Below, one piece after another: positions 28,469 through 36,858 of a stretch of DNA of 64,000 bases; the first letter of the stretch is position 1, and every line of letters begins with the position of its first letter. The stretch is from positions 5,208,001 to 5,272,000 of the forward strand of contig NZ_JAPNKA010000001.1 in assembly GCF_026626635.1 (NCBI RefSeq), in the 5' to 3' direction. The notes below the pieces were generated by a model. That model searched no databases and had not been told where the DNA came from. It saw nothing but the letters and a program-made list of their open reading frames with translations. The stretch comes from Archangium lansingense (lineage in GTDB: Bacteria; Myxococcota; Myxococcia; Myxococcales; Myxococcaceae). A program made the position numbers and the translations under genes.

Positions 28469-29554
28469 ATGTCCCGGCGTACGCCCCTCAACGAGGCCCA
28501 CCGCAGGTTGGGCGGCAGGATGGTGGATTTCGCAGGTTGGGACATGCCGGTGCAATACACCTCCGTCATCGCCGAGCACGAGGCCGTTCGCAATGCCGTC
28601 GGCCTCTTCGACGTCTCCCATATGGGGGAGATCGAGTTCTCCGGCCCCGGAGCCCTCGAGACGGCCAACAGGCTGATCACCAACGATCTCTCCAAGTGCG
28701 CGGATGGCCAGGCCGTCTACGCCGGGCTGCTCAATGAGCAGGGTGGCTTCGTGGATGACGTGGTGGCCTACCGCTTCTCGTCCGAGCGGATCCTCGTCGT
28801 CGTCAACGCATCCAACAAGGACAAGGACTTCGCCTGGATGCAGGCGCGCGCCGAGGGCGTGAAGCCGGTGGACCGCAGCGACGACTACGCGCAGATCGCC
28901 GTGCAGGGCCCCAAGGCCGTGGCGCTGGTGAAGCGGATGACCCCGGTGGACCTCTCCAACGTGGGCACCTACCGCTTCACCGAGGGCCCGGTGGCCGGCG
29001 TGCAGTGCATCATCTCTCGCACCGGCTACACCGGCGAGGACGGCTTCGAGCTGTACTGCGCCCCCGGCGACGCGGAGAAGCTGTGGGAGGCGCTGCTGAA
29101 GGAGGGTCAGCAGGACGGCGTGAAGCCGTGCGGCCTGGGCGCTCGCGACAGCCTGCGCACGGAGATGAAGTACGCCCTCTACGGCAACGACATCGACGAC
29201 AACCACACCGCCCTGGAGGCGGGGCTGGGGTGGATCTGCAAGCTGGACAAGGCGGGCGGCTTCATCGGCCGTGACGTGCTGGCGAAGCAGAAGGCCGAGG
29301 GCGTGAAGCGCAAGCTGGTGGGCTTCATGCTGACCGGTGCCGGCATCCCCCGTCACGGCTACCCCATCCTCAAGGACGGTCAGAAGGTGGGCGAGGTGAC
29401 GAGCGGCACCATGGGTCCCTCCTTGAAGAAGTCCATTGGTATCGGCTACGTGCCCGCCGAGCTGGCGGCCGAGGGCTCGACCTTCGACGTGGAGATCCGT
29501 GGACGCGCTGTGCCTGCTGTCGTCGTGAAGACGCCCTTCTGGAAGAAGTCCTGA
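28469..29554 (+). CDS. gcvT: glycine cleavage system T protein (aminomethyltransferase)
   Basis: Transfers the aminomethyl carbon from the H protein to tetrahydrofolate. 361 residues, standard length. Motifs include RTPLNEAHRRLGGRMVDFAGW, FDVSHMGEIEFSGPGA, the folate-binding segment RTGYTGEDGFELYC with catalytic region nearby, LGARDSLRTEMKYALYGND and GEVTSGTMGPSLKKSIGIGYV. It is the first gene of gcvT-gcvH-gcvP, with a good ribosome site. The operon makes methylene-THF from glycine, joining with FolD and MetF. No glycine riboswitch was seen in the short leader. Confidence 0.96.
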   Translation: MSRRTPLNEAHRRLGGRMVDFAGWDMPVQYTSVIAEHEAVRNAVGLFDVSHMGEIEFSGPGALETANRLITNDLSKCADGQAVYAGLLNEQGGFVDDVVAYRFSSERILVVVNASNKDKDFAWMQARAEGVKPVDRSDDYAQIAVQGPKAVALVKRMTPVDLSNVGTYRFTEGPVAGVQCIISRTGYTGEDGFELYCAPGDAEKLWEALLKEGQQDGVKPCGLGARDSLRTEMKYALYGNDIDDNHTALEAGLGWICKLDKAGGFIGRDVLAKQKAEGVKRKLVGFMLTGAGIPRHGYPILKDGQKVGEVTSGTMGPSLKKSIGIGYVPAELAAEGSTFDVEIRGRAVPAVVVKTPFWKKS

Positions 29555-29596
29555 AGCATTCCCCACCCCGAAGTACCCCAACAGAGGAGTACGGAC

Positions 29597-29992
29597 ATGG
29601 CGAACGTTCCCAGCGATCTCAAGTACACGAAGGACCACGAGTGGGTTCGCGTGAGCGGTAAATCCGCGGTGGTGGGCATCACCGACTATGCCCAGAGGAC
29701 ACTGGGGGATGTGGTGTACGTGGAGCTTCCCAAGGTGGGCGACACCTTCGAGGCCTCCGCTCCGTTCGGCTCCATCGAGTCCGTCAAGGCCGTGTCCGAG
29801 GCCTACGCTCCGCTCTCGGGCAAGGTGGCGAAGGTGAACGAGGAGCTGACTGCCAGCCCCGAGATGATCAACGAGGACCCCTATGGTGACGGGTGGATCA
29901 TCGAGCTCGAGCTCTCGGACAGCAAGCAGCTGGACGGGCTCCTGTCCGCCGCCCAGTACGAGGCCTATTTGAAGGAAGAGGCCTCGGAGTGA
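29597..29992 (+). CDS. gcvH: glycine cleavage system H protein
   Basis: 131-residue lipoyl carrier shuttling the aminomethyl group among P, T and L proteins. The lipoylated lysine is in GSIESVKAVSEAYAPLSG (about residue 64), preceded by DYAQRTLGDVVYVELP; the C-terminus has NEDPYGDGWIIELE. Length and motifs are standard. GAGGAG lies about 10 bases upstream of the ATG. It sits between gcvT and gcvP with a 42-base gap from gcvT. The gene for the L protein (lipoamide dehydrogenase) is not in the window. Confidence 0.96.
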   Translation: MANVPSDLKYTKDHEWVRVSGKSAVVGITDYAQRTLGDVVYVELPKVGDTFEASAPFGSIESVKAVSEAYAPLSGKVAKVNEELTASPEMINEDPYGDGWIIELELSDSKQLDGLLSAAQYEAYLKEEASE

Positions 29993-30072
29993 CGCCCTCC
30001 CGGGCTGAATGAGCGCGGCCCGGTTGTTACTCACGGCCTTTCGTTACACCCGCATTGCGAGTGCTCAAAACC

Positions 30073-32970
30073 ATGTCCTTGAATTGGAAATACCAGGAAT
30101 CGTTCTCCGACCGGCACATCGGGCCGGATGAGAAGGAACTGCACGGGATGCTGAAGGCCGTGGGGGTGGGCTCGCTCGACGAGCTCATCGACCAGACAGT
30201 CCCCGCTGCCATCCGCTCGAAGGAGCCGCTGAAGATGGCGGTGGCCAACTCGGAGCACGATGCGCTCGCGGTGCTGGAGGCCATCGCGTCGAAGAACCAG
30301 CTGCTCCGGTCCTTCATCGGGATGGGCTACTACGACACCCAGACCCCGCACGTCATCCTTCGCAACATCCTCCAGAACCCGGGCTGGTACACCCAGTACA
30401 CGCCCTACCAGGCGGAGATTGCCCAGGGCCGACTGGAGGCGCTGCTCAACTTCCAGACGATGGTGATGGACCTCACCGGTCTGGAGGTGGCCAACGCCTC
30501 GCTGCTCGACGAGGGCACCGCGGCCGCCGAGGCCATGGCCCTGGCGCTGCACACCAAGGGCGACGAGAACGGAGGCGCCTTCTTCGTCTCCGAGTTCTGC
30601 CACCCGCAGACGATCGAAGTGGTGCGCACCCGCGCCCAGCCGCTGGGCGTGGAGGTGGTGGTGGGTGACCACCGCACGGTGGACCTGGGCGCGAAGAAGT
30701 ACTTCGGCGCGCTGGTGCAGTACCCGGCCACCGACGGCGTGGTGCACGACTACCGCGCCTTCGGCGAGAAGGTGCACGCGGCCAACGGCCTCTTCATCGT
30801 CGCCACGGATCTGCTGGCGCTGACGATGCTGACCCCGCCGGGTGAGTTTGGCGCGGACGTGGCGGTGGGCAGCGCCCAGCGCTTCGGCGTGCCCATGGGC
30901 TACGGTGGCCCGCACGCGGCTTTCTTCGCCACGAAGAATGCCTACACCCGCGTCATGCCGGGCCGCATCATCGGCGTGTCCGAGGATGCCCAGGGCCGGC
31001 GCGCCCTGCGCATGGCCCTGCAGACGCGCGAGCAGCACATCCGCCGCGAGAAGGCCACGAGCAACATCTGCACCGCGCAGGTGCTGCTGGCCATCATGGC
31101 CAGCATGTACGCGGTGTACCACGGGCCCCGCGGCCTGAAGGCCATCGCCGAGCGCGTGCACGGGCTGACGGTGCTGCTGGCGCGCGGCTTGCGCAAGCTG
31201 GGCTACGGCGCCAACTACGAGAACGTCTTCGACACGCTCCGGGTGGAGGCGGCGCCGCCGCACATCCGCGGCATCCTCGCGGCCGCCGAGGCCAAGGGGA
31301 TGAACTTCCGCCGCATCGACGAGCGGGCCATCGGGCTGAGCCTGGATGAGGCCACCCGCCCGGCCGACGTGGAGGCCATCCTCTCCGTGTTCGCCGGCGG
31401 CAAGGCGCTGGGCTTCACGCTCGAGGAGCTGGGCAAGGACCTGCAGAGCACCCTTCCCGAGGGCCAGCGCCGCACCAGTGCGTTCCTCACGCACCAGGTC
31501 TTCAACAGCTACCACTCCGAGACGGAGATGCTGCGGTACATCCGCCGCCTCGAGTCGCGGGACTTGTCGCTCACGCACTCGATGATTCCGCTCGGGTCGT
31601 GCACGATGAAGCTCAACGCCACCGCGGAGATGATTCCGGTGACGTGGCCGCAGTTCGGCAAGATGCACCCGTTCGCGCCGAGCTCGCAGGCCGCGGGCTA
31701 CAAGGTGCTGTTCGAGCAGCTGGAGCAGATGCTGGCGAGCATCACCGGCTTCGCGGGCGTGTCGCTGCAGCCCAACGCGGGCAGCCAGGGTGAGTACGCG
31801 GGCCTGCTGGTCATCCGCGCGTACCACCAGAACCGGGGCCAGGGGCACCGCAACGTGTGCCTGATTCCCTCGTCGGCGCACGGCACCAACCCGGCCACCG
31901 CGGTGATGGCGGGCTACCAGGTGGTCGTCGTCAAGTGCGACGAGAGCGGCAACATCGACCTGGTGGACCTGCGCGCCAAGGCGGATGCGCACAAGGACAA
32001 GCTGGCCGCCCTGATGGTGACCTACCCGTCCACGCACGGCGTGTTCGAGGAGGACATCAAGGAGATCTGCGCCACCGTGCACGAGCGCGGCGGTCAGGTC
32101 TACATGGACGGGGCGAACCTGAATGCTCAGGTGGGGCTGACGTCGCCGTCCGCGATTGGCGCGGACGTGTGCCACATCAACCTGCACAAGACGTTCTGCA
32201 TCCCGCACGGCGGTGGCGGCCCGGGCATGGGTCCCATCTGCGTGGCGAGCCACCTGGTGAAGTTCCTGCCGCGGCACTCGGTCATCTCCACCGGTGGCAG
32301 CGATGGCATCGGGGCGGTGTCGGCGGCGCCGTGGGGCAGCGCGAGCATCCTGGTCATCTCGTGGATGTACATCGCGATGATGGGCGCCGAGGGACTGACG
32401 AAGGCCACGAAGCTGGCCATCCTCAACGCCAACTACATCGCCGAGCGGCTGCAGCAGCACTACCCGGTGCTGTACCGCGGCAAGCGGGGCCGGGTGGCGC
32501 ACGAGTGCATCGTGGACCTGCGGCACCTGAAGAAGACGGCGGGTGTCGAGGTGGAGGACGTGGCCAAGCGGTTGATGGACTACGGCTTCCATGCGCCGAC
32601 GGTGTCGTTCCCGGTGGCGGGCACGCTGATGATCGAGCCGACGGAGAGCGAGTCCAAGGCGGAGATTGATCGGCTGTGCGACGCGCTGATCGCCATCCGT
32701 GCGGAGATCCGCGAGATCGAAGAGGGCAAGGCGCCCAAGGACAACAACGTCCTGAAGAACGCGCCGCACACGGCGCGAGTGATGACGGCGCCGGAGTGGA
32801 ACCATCCCTACTCGCGTGAGCAGGCGGCGTTCCCGGCGCCGTGGGTGGCGGAGCACAAGTTCTGGCCGTCGGTGGGCCGTCTGAACAACGTGCTGGGCGA
32901 TCGCAAGCTGGTGTGCTCGTGCCCGCCGATCGAGGACTACATGTCCCCGGAGCCGTCGAAGGCGGCGTAA
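30073..32970 (+). CDS. gcvP: glycine dehydrogenase (decarboxylating), P protein
   Basis: PLP enzyme that decarboxylates glycine and loads the H protein. It is the single-chain type, 965 residues, with both halves (GcvPA- and GcvPB-like) fused. Seen are FSDRHIGPDEKE at the N-terminus, GYYDTQTPHVILRNILQNPG, SLLDEGTAAAEAM, SHSMIPLGSCTMKLNA-type block (THSMIPLGSCTMKLNATA), SAHGTNPATAVMAGYQ and HKTFCIPHGGGGPGMGP with the PLP lysine near residue 706. The ATG at 30073 was chosen over an upstream in-frame TTG because it gives the usual N-terminus; no strong ribosome site is seen. The gene ends the operon before a strong terminator. Confidence 0.96.
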   Translation: MSLNWKYQESFSDRHIGPDEKELHGMLKAVGVGSLDELIDQTVPAAIRSKEPLKMAVANSEHDALAVLEAIASKNQLLRSFIGMGYYDTQTPHVILRNILQNPGWYTQYTPYQAEIAQGRLEALLNFQTMVMDLTGLEVANASLLDEGTAAAEAMALALHTKGDENGGAFFVSEFCHPQTIEVVRTRAQPLGVEVVVGDHRTVDLGAKKYFGALVQYPATDGVVHDYRAFGEKVHAANGLFIVATDLLALTMLTPPGEFGADVAVGSAQRFGVPMGYGGPHAAFFATKNAYTRVMPGRIIGVSEDAQGRRALRMALQTREQHIRREKATSNICTAQVLLAIMASMYAVYHGPRGLKAIAERVHGLTVLLARGLRKLGYGANYENVFDTLRVEAAPPHIRGILAAAEAKGMNFRRIDERAIGLSLDEATRPADVEAILSVFAGGKALGFTLEELGKDLQSTLPEGQRRTSAFLTHQVFNSYHSETEMLRYIRRLESRDLSLTHSMIPLGSCTMKLNATAEMIPVTWPQFGKMHPFAPSSQAAGYKVLFEQLEQMLASITGFAGVSLQPNAGSQGEYAGLLVIRAYHQNRGQGHRNVCLIPSSAHGTNPATAVMAGYQVVVVKCDESGNIDLVDLRAKADAHKDKLAALMVTYPSTHGVFEEDIKEICATVHERGGQVYMDGANLNAQVGLTSPSAIGADVCHINLHKTFCIPHGGGGPGMGPICVASHLVKFLPRHSVISTGGSDGIGAVSAAPWGSASILVISWMYIAMMGAEGLTKATKLAILNANYIAERLQQHYPVLYRGKRGRVAHECIVDLRHLKKTAGVEVEDVAKRLMDYGFHAPTVSFPVAGTLMIEPTESESKAEIDRLCDALIAIRAEIREIEEGKAPKDNNVLKNAPHTARVMTAPEWNHPYSREQAAFPAPWVAEHKFWPSVGRLNNVLGDRKLVCSCPPIEDYMSPEPSKAA

Positions 32971-33000
32971 CTCCTCACCAAGCCTCCTCACTACCAATCC

Positions 33001-33054
33001 CCCTCACACCTCCAATACATCCCCTCTCCCTCCGGGAGAGGGACGGGGTGAGGG
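33001..33054. repeat. nested palindromic repeat after gcvP
   Basis: CCCTCTCCC (33022-33030) pairs with GGGAGAGGG (33034-33042), and an outer CCCTCAC (33001-33007) pairs with GTGAGGG (33048-33054). Intergenic palindromes of this composition are widespread in proteobacterial genomes, so it is likely a dispersed REP-type sequence. Confidence 0.6.
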
Positions 33055-33092
33055 TAGGTGAGACAAAGGGTTCAAATCCTCTGGCTTCACAC

Positions 33093-33135
33093 AGACAAGG
33101 GCCTCGGGTTCTGCGGAACCTGGGGCCTTTTGTCT
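33093..33135 (+). terminator. intrinsic terminator of the gcv operon
   Basis: A long stem: AGACAA pairs with TTGTCT outside, and GGGCCTCGGGTT with AACCTGGGGCCT (with wobbles) inside, around a CTGCGG loop, with TTTT in the descending arm. It lies 120 bases after the gcvP stop. The remaining 33136-33401 holds no gene that I can support. Confidence 0.7.
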
Positions 33136-33401
33136 TTGAAACTCATCGCCCAATTCGAGAGAAGAACACGTCGGTGGATGTCTGTCTTTCTGTGCCTCTG
33201 TCGCAAGAGATAGGCTTCTGTGGGTCAATCTCCACATCCCTGGCAAACATTTCCCGTATGCATAGAATCGTGGAACGTGATAATCCATGTGTAGCGGTAT
33301 TCGCTGCTCTTTCAGGATCCACCGGCTGATTCACCGTCAATGTTCTATTGCAGCGACTGTGAATCAAACCATGGACGAGGGCAGTAAGGAGAGAAGGGGA
33401 C

Positions 33402-36400
33402 ATGAAGCTCAAACGTGGCACGCAGGGGCTGGCACAGTGGCGGGGACAGGGGCGTGGGCGGTTCTTCATCGCGCTGGTGGCGCTGGCCACGGGGAGCGCG
33501 TGCGACACCACGGATTCGCAGGAGCGGACCGGCTCTCACGACACGGGCAACCTGGCGGAGCGTTGTGAGGTGAAGCCGCCCTTCACGGGCAACTTCGAGC
33601 CGGAGCTGCAGTGGGAGTGGACAGGCAGCCAGGTGCTCCCCACGCACAAGCAGGTGATGATGCAGCCGGTGGTGGTGGACGTGAACCGGGACGGCACTCC
33701 GGACATCGTCTTCAGCACCTTCGACGGCGACTTCTACAACTCGGCCTATCAGAACGGGCGGGACGGCAACGCCAACGGCGTGCTTCGGGCCGTCAGTGGC
33801 AGCACGGGGCAGGAACTCTGGACCGTGGTGGACGAGCAGTACCGGGTGAAGCCCGCTGCCAGCATCGCCGCCGGTGATATCGACGGTGATGGCGCCGTGG
33901 AGATCTGTGGCATCCCCGAGAGCGGGCGCGGAATCATCTGTTTCGAGAACGACGGCACCTTCAAGTTCCGCACGGCCCCGGACGCCTATGACTACAACGA
34001 GTGGGGTGGCCCCTCGCTGGCGGACCTGGACGGCGACGGCACCGTGGAGATCCTCGACGGCAACCGCGTCTACAGCAACACGGGCGCGCTGAAGTGGGTG
34101 GGCTCGGACGGGATGGGCGGAGCGCTGTTCACCGGCCCTGTGTCCTTCGCCGCTGACATCGATCAGGACGGCAAGCAGGAAGTGATCAACGGCCGCTCGG
34201 TGTACCGGCATGACGGCTCGCTCAAGTGCGCCAACACGCAGATTCCGCACGGCTTCGCCGCGGTGGGCAACTTCGATGGCGACGCGGCGGGTGAGATCGT
34301 GGTGGTGGGCAAGGACCTGGAGTCCACCCACGGCCGGGTGAGCCTGCTGGACGACAACTGCCAGCTGCTGTGGACGCGCCTGGTCCACATCACGGGGACC
34401 GAGCTGCCGCTGCACGACAAGGCGGGTCACGGAGGAGCGCCCAACATCGGCGACTTCGACGGTGACGGGCAGCTGGAGATCGGCCTGGCGGGAGACTGGA
34501 ACTACACGGTGTATGGCGCGGACGGGGCGGTGAAGTGGACGTTCCCCATCCAGGAGTACAGTTCGGGCAAGACGACGTCGACGACGTTCGACTTCGAGGA
34601 TGACGGGCGGCTGGAGGTCATCTACGCGGACGAGCTGAAGCTGCGCATCTTCGACGGAGTGACGGGAGCGCTGCGCTGGGAGACGGCGCACAGCTCGGGC
34701 ACCACGCACGAGTTCCCCATCGTGGCGGACGTGGATGGTGACGGCGCGGCGGAGATCGTGACAGTGGAGAACAACCACGGAGCGCCGGGCTTCAACGGCG
34801 TGAGGGTGTGGCACGACAAGAAGGAGGGCTGGGCCGGGACGCGCAAGATCTGGAACCAGCACGCCTACTCCGTCACGAACGTCAACAACGACGGAACCAT
34901 CCCGTCGCAGCCGGCGAGCAACTGGCTCAACCCGAAGCTCAACAACTTCCGCTCCAACGTGGCCAACTACTTCGGAGAGGGCCCCAGCCCCTTCGTGGCC
35001 GCGGATCTGCTCGCTTACGAAGTGGTGACCTCGTGCGATGGCTACGGCTCGCTGATTCTCAGCGCGCGGGTGCGCAACGCGGGTGAGGCTCCGGTGGCCG
35101 CTGGGGTGAAGGTGGCCTTCTACAAGGGCAACCCGGCCTCGGGTGGCACGCTGCTGGGCGTGGCCACCGTACCGGACGCGCTGCCGGTGGGCGGCTCCTC
35201 CATCGCCACCGTCACCGTCGCCTCTACCTCTTACGGCAATGCTGAGGTGTGGGCGGTGGTGGATGATGACGGCACGGGCGCGGGCACCATCGCCGAATGC
35301 CGCGAGGACAACAACGGCGCCTCCGCGACGGGCAACCTGACGTGCACGACGACCCCGGCCAACGAGCCGCCGGTGGCCCTGTGCCGCGACGTCACTGTCA
35401 GCGCCGACGCCGCCTGTCTGGGCGGTGCCAGCGTGAACAACGGCAGCTACGACCCGGACAACGGTCCGTCGCCGCTCTCCATCTCCGAGCTGCCTGCCGC
35501 CTCCTTCCCCCTGGGCACGCACGCCGTCACGCTGACGGCCTCGGATGGTGAGGCGAGCGACCAGTGCGTGGGCCATGTCACCGTGGTGGACGACTCGAAG
35601 CCGGCCGTTCTCTGCCCGGAGCCGCAGGTGCTCGAGACGTGCTCGCCGGCCGGTGCCCCGGCCACCTTCACGGCCTTCGCCGCGGATAACTGCGGCCCGG
35701 CGTCGGTGAGCTGCTCGGCGGCCTCCGGCTCCACCTTCCCGGTGGGCCAGACGCCGGTGAGCTGCACGGCCACGGACGGCTCTGGCAACACGGCCTCCTG
35801 CGGCTTCAACGTGACGGTGACGGGCGACACCACGCCCCCGGTGCTCAGCTGCCCGACGGCCCCCGTGGTGGTCAACGCCTGCAGCGAGAGTGGCTCCAAG
35901 GCCTACTTCGCGGTCTCGGCCACCGACAACTGCGGCGCGGTGCCTGTCAACTGCTCGCACGCCTCTGGCTCCGAGTTCCCGGCGGGCAACACCCAGGTGA
36001 CCTGCTCGGCTGCGGACGCCTTCGGTAACGCCTCCTCCTGCAGCTTTACCGTGCAGGTGAGCGGTGCCAGCCCCTCCACGCCTCCTACGCCCGGCGCGGA
36101 CCTGGGGATGGAGCTGTGGCCGCCCAACCACAAGTACGTGGACGTCTCGCTCGCCGACTGCGCCGCGCCTGCGACGGATGCGTGCGGCAAGCCGCTGCCC
36201 CTGGACAAGTATGGCCGCATCCTCCGCGTCACCTCGGATGAGGTGGAGGACGCCAACGGCAACGGCGACGGCCGCACCTGCGAGGACATGGTGCTCGTCA
36301 CGGGTGCGTCGTCCGTGCAGCTCCGCGCCGAGCGCGAGGGCGGGGGGGATGGCCGCATCTACACCCTCCACTACGCCGTCACGAACGACGCTGGGGTCTC

Positions 36401-36533
36401 CACCCAGAGCAGCTGCCGCGTCTACGTGCCGCACGATCAGTCTGGCCGTGGCGCGGTGGACAGCGGGGTGAAGTTCTGCGTCGGCCAGGGGTGCCCGGCC
36501 GGCACCACCGAGGGCAGCCCGCTCTGCAAGTGA
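33402..36533 (+). CDS. secreted FG-GAP / HYR-repeat protein, paralog 1
   Basis: 1043 residues. The N-terminal signal (RGRFFIALVALATGSAC) ends in a lipobox-like Cys, so it is probably an outer-surface lipoprotein. Residues about 50-540 contain FG-GAP/VCBS-type blade repeats with calcium-loop sequences (DVNRDGTPDIVFS, DIDGDGAVEICG, DLDGDGTVEILD, DFDGDGQLEIGL, DVDGDGAAEIVT), forming a probable beta-propeller. A CARDB-like segment follows (SARVRNAGEAPVAAGVKVAF), then HYR/Ig-like domains with conserved Cys pairs (SVSCSAASGSTFPVGQTPVSC type), and a C-terminal domain with the LWPPNHKYVDV motif. Adhesion or matrix function is likely but not shown. GGAGAGAAGGGGA precedes the ATG. The next gene is a close tandem paralog. 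Confidence 0.85.
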   Translation: MKLKRGTQGLAQWRGQGRGRFFIALVALATGSACDTTDSQERTGSHDTGNLAERCEVKPPFTGNFEPELQWEWTGSQVLPTHKQVMMQPVVVDVNRDGTPDIVFSTFDGDFYNSAYQNGRDGNANGVLRAVSGSTGQELWTVVDEQYRVKPAASIAAGDIDGDGAVEICGIPESGRGIICFENDGTFKFRTAPDAYDYNEWGGPSLADLDGDGTVEILDGNRVYSNTGALKWVGSDGMGGALFTGPVSFAADIDQDGKQEVINGRSVYRHDGSLKCANTQIPHGFAAVGNFDGDAAGEIVVVGKDLESTHGRVSLLDDNCQLLWTRLVHITGTELPLHDKAGHGGAPNIGDFDGDGQLEIGLAGDWNYTVYGADGAVKWTFPIQEYSSGKTTSTTFDFEDDGRLEVIYADELKLRIFDGVTGALRWETAHSSGTTHEFPIVADVDGDGAAEIVTVENNHGAPGFNGVRVWHDKKEGWAGTRKIWNQHAYSVTNVNNDGTIPSQPASNWLNPKLNNFRSNVANYFGEGPSPFVAADLLAYEVVTSCDGYGSLILSARVRNAGEAPVAAGVKVAFYKGNPASGGTLLGVATVPDALPVGGSSIATVTVASTSYGNAEVWAVVDDDGTGAGTIAECREDNNGASATGNLTCTTTPANEPPVALCRDVTVSADAACLGGASVNNGSYDPDNGPSPLSISELPAASFPLGTHAVTLTASDGEASDQCVGHVTVVDDSKPAVLCPEPQVLETCSPAGAPATFTAFAADNCGPASVSCSAASGSTFPVGQTPVSCTATDGSGNTASCGFNVTVTGDTTPPVLSCPTAPVVVNACSESGSKAYFAVSATDNCGAVPVNCSHASGSEFPAGNTQVTCSAADAFGNASSCSFTVQVSGASPSTPPTPGADLGMELWPPNHKYVDVSLADCAAPATDACGKPLPLDKYGRILRVTSDEVEDANGNGDGRTCEDMVLVTGASSVQLRAEREGGGDGRIYTLHYAVTNDAGVSTQSSCRVYVPHDQSGRGAVDSGVKFCVGQGCPAGTTEGSPLCK

Positions 36534-36567
36534 GCCAGTAATCGGGTGAAGTTCGGGTGAAGTCGTG

Positions 36568-36602
36568 AAGGGCCCGGGACCGGTTGTCGGTCCCGGGCCC
36601 TT
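36568..36602 (+). terminator. intrinsic terminator after FG-GAP/HYR paralog 1
   Basis: A perfect 14-bp stem AAGGGCCCGGGACC/GGTCCCGGGCCCTT with a 7-base loop, 35 bases after the stop. A similar hairpin follows paralog 2. Confidence 0.8.
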
Positions 36603-36858
36603 CGCTTTGGTACGACGTCGGGTCACGTCGTCTCTTCTGGGCTCTCCTCACACATACGGTGCCAGGACAGCTCATCCGCTACACCTGAGTCGCATAAGTC
36701 TGTCATTGCCACCCTTGGGTGTTCGCCATTGGATGGCACACATCAGCCTTCACAGTCTTTTCCGCTTAACGTGGATCGTTGGCAACCGGTACATTGGCCC
36801 GTGCTGTCTGGTTGGTAGTGAAACCGGGTCATGCCCGAAAGCGGAGGAGAGAGGCCAA

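Noticed and set aside
33069..33085. GGGTTCAAATCCTCT resembles a tRNA T-arm
   Set aside because: The T stem pairs poorly, and no acceptor or anticodon arms are found around it.
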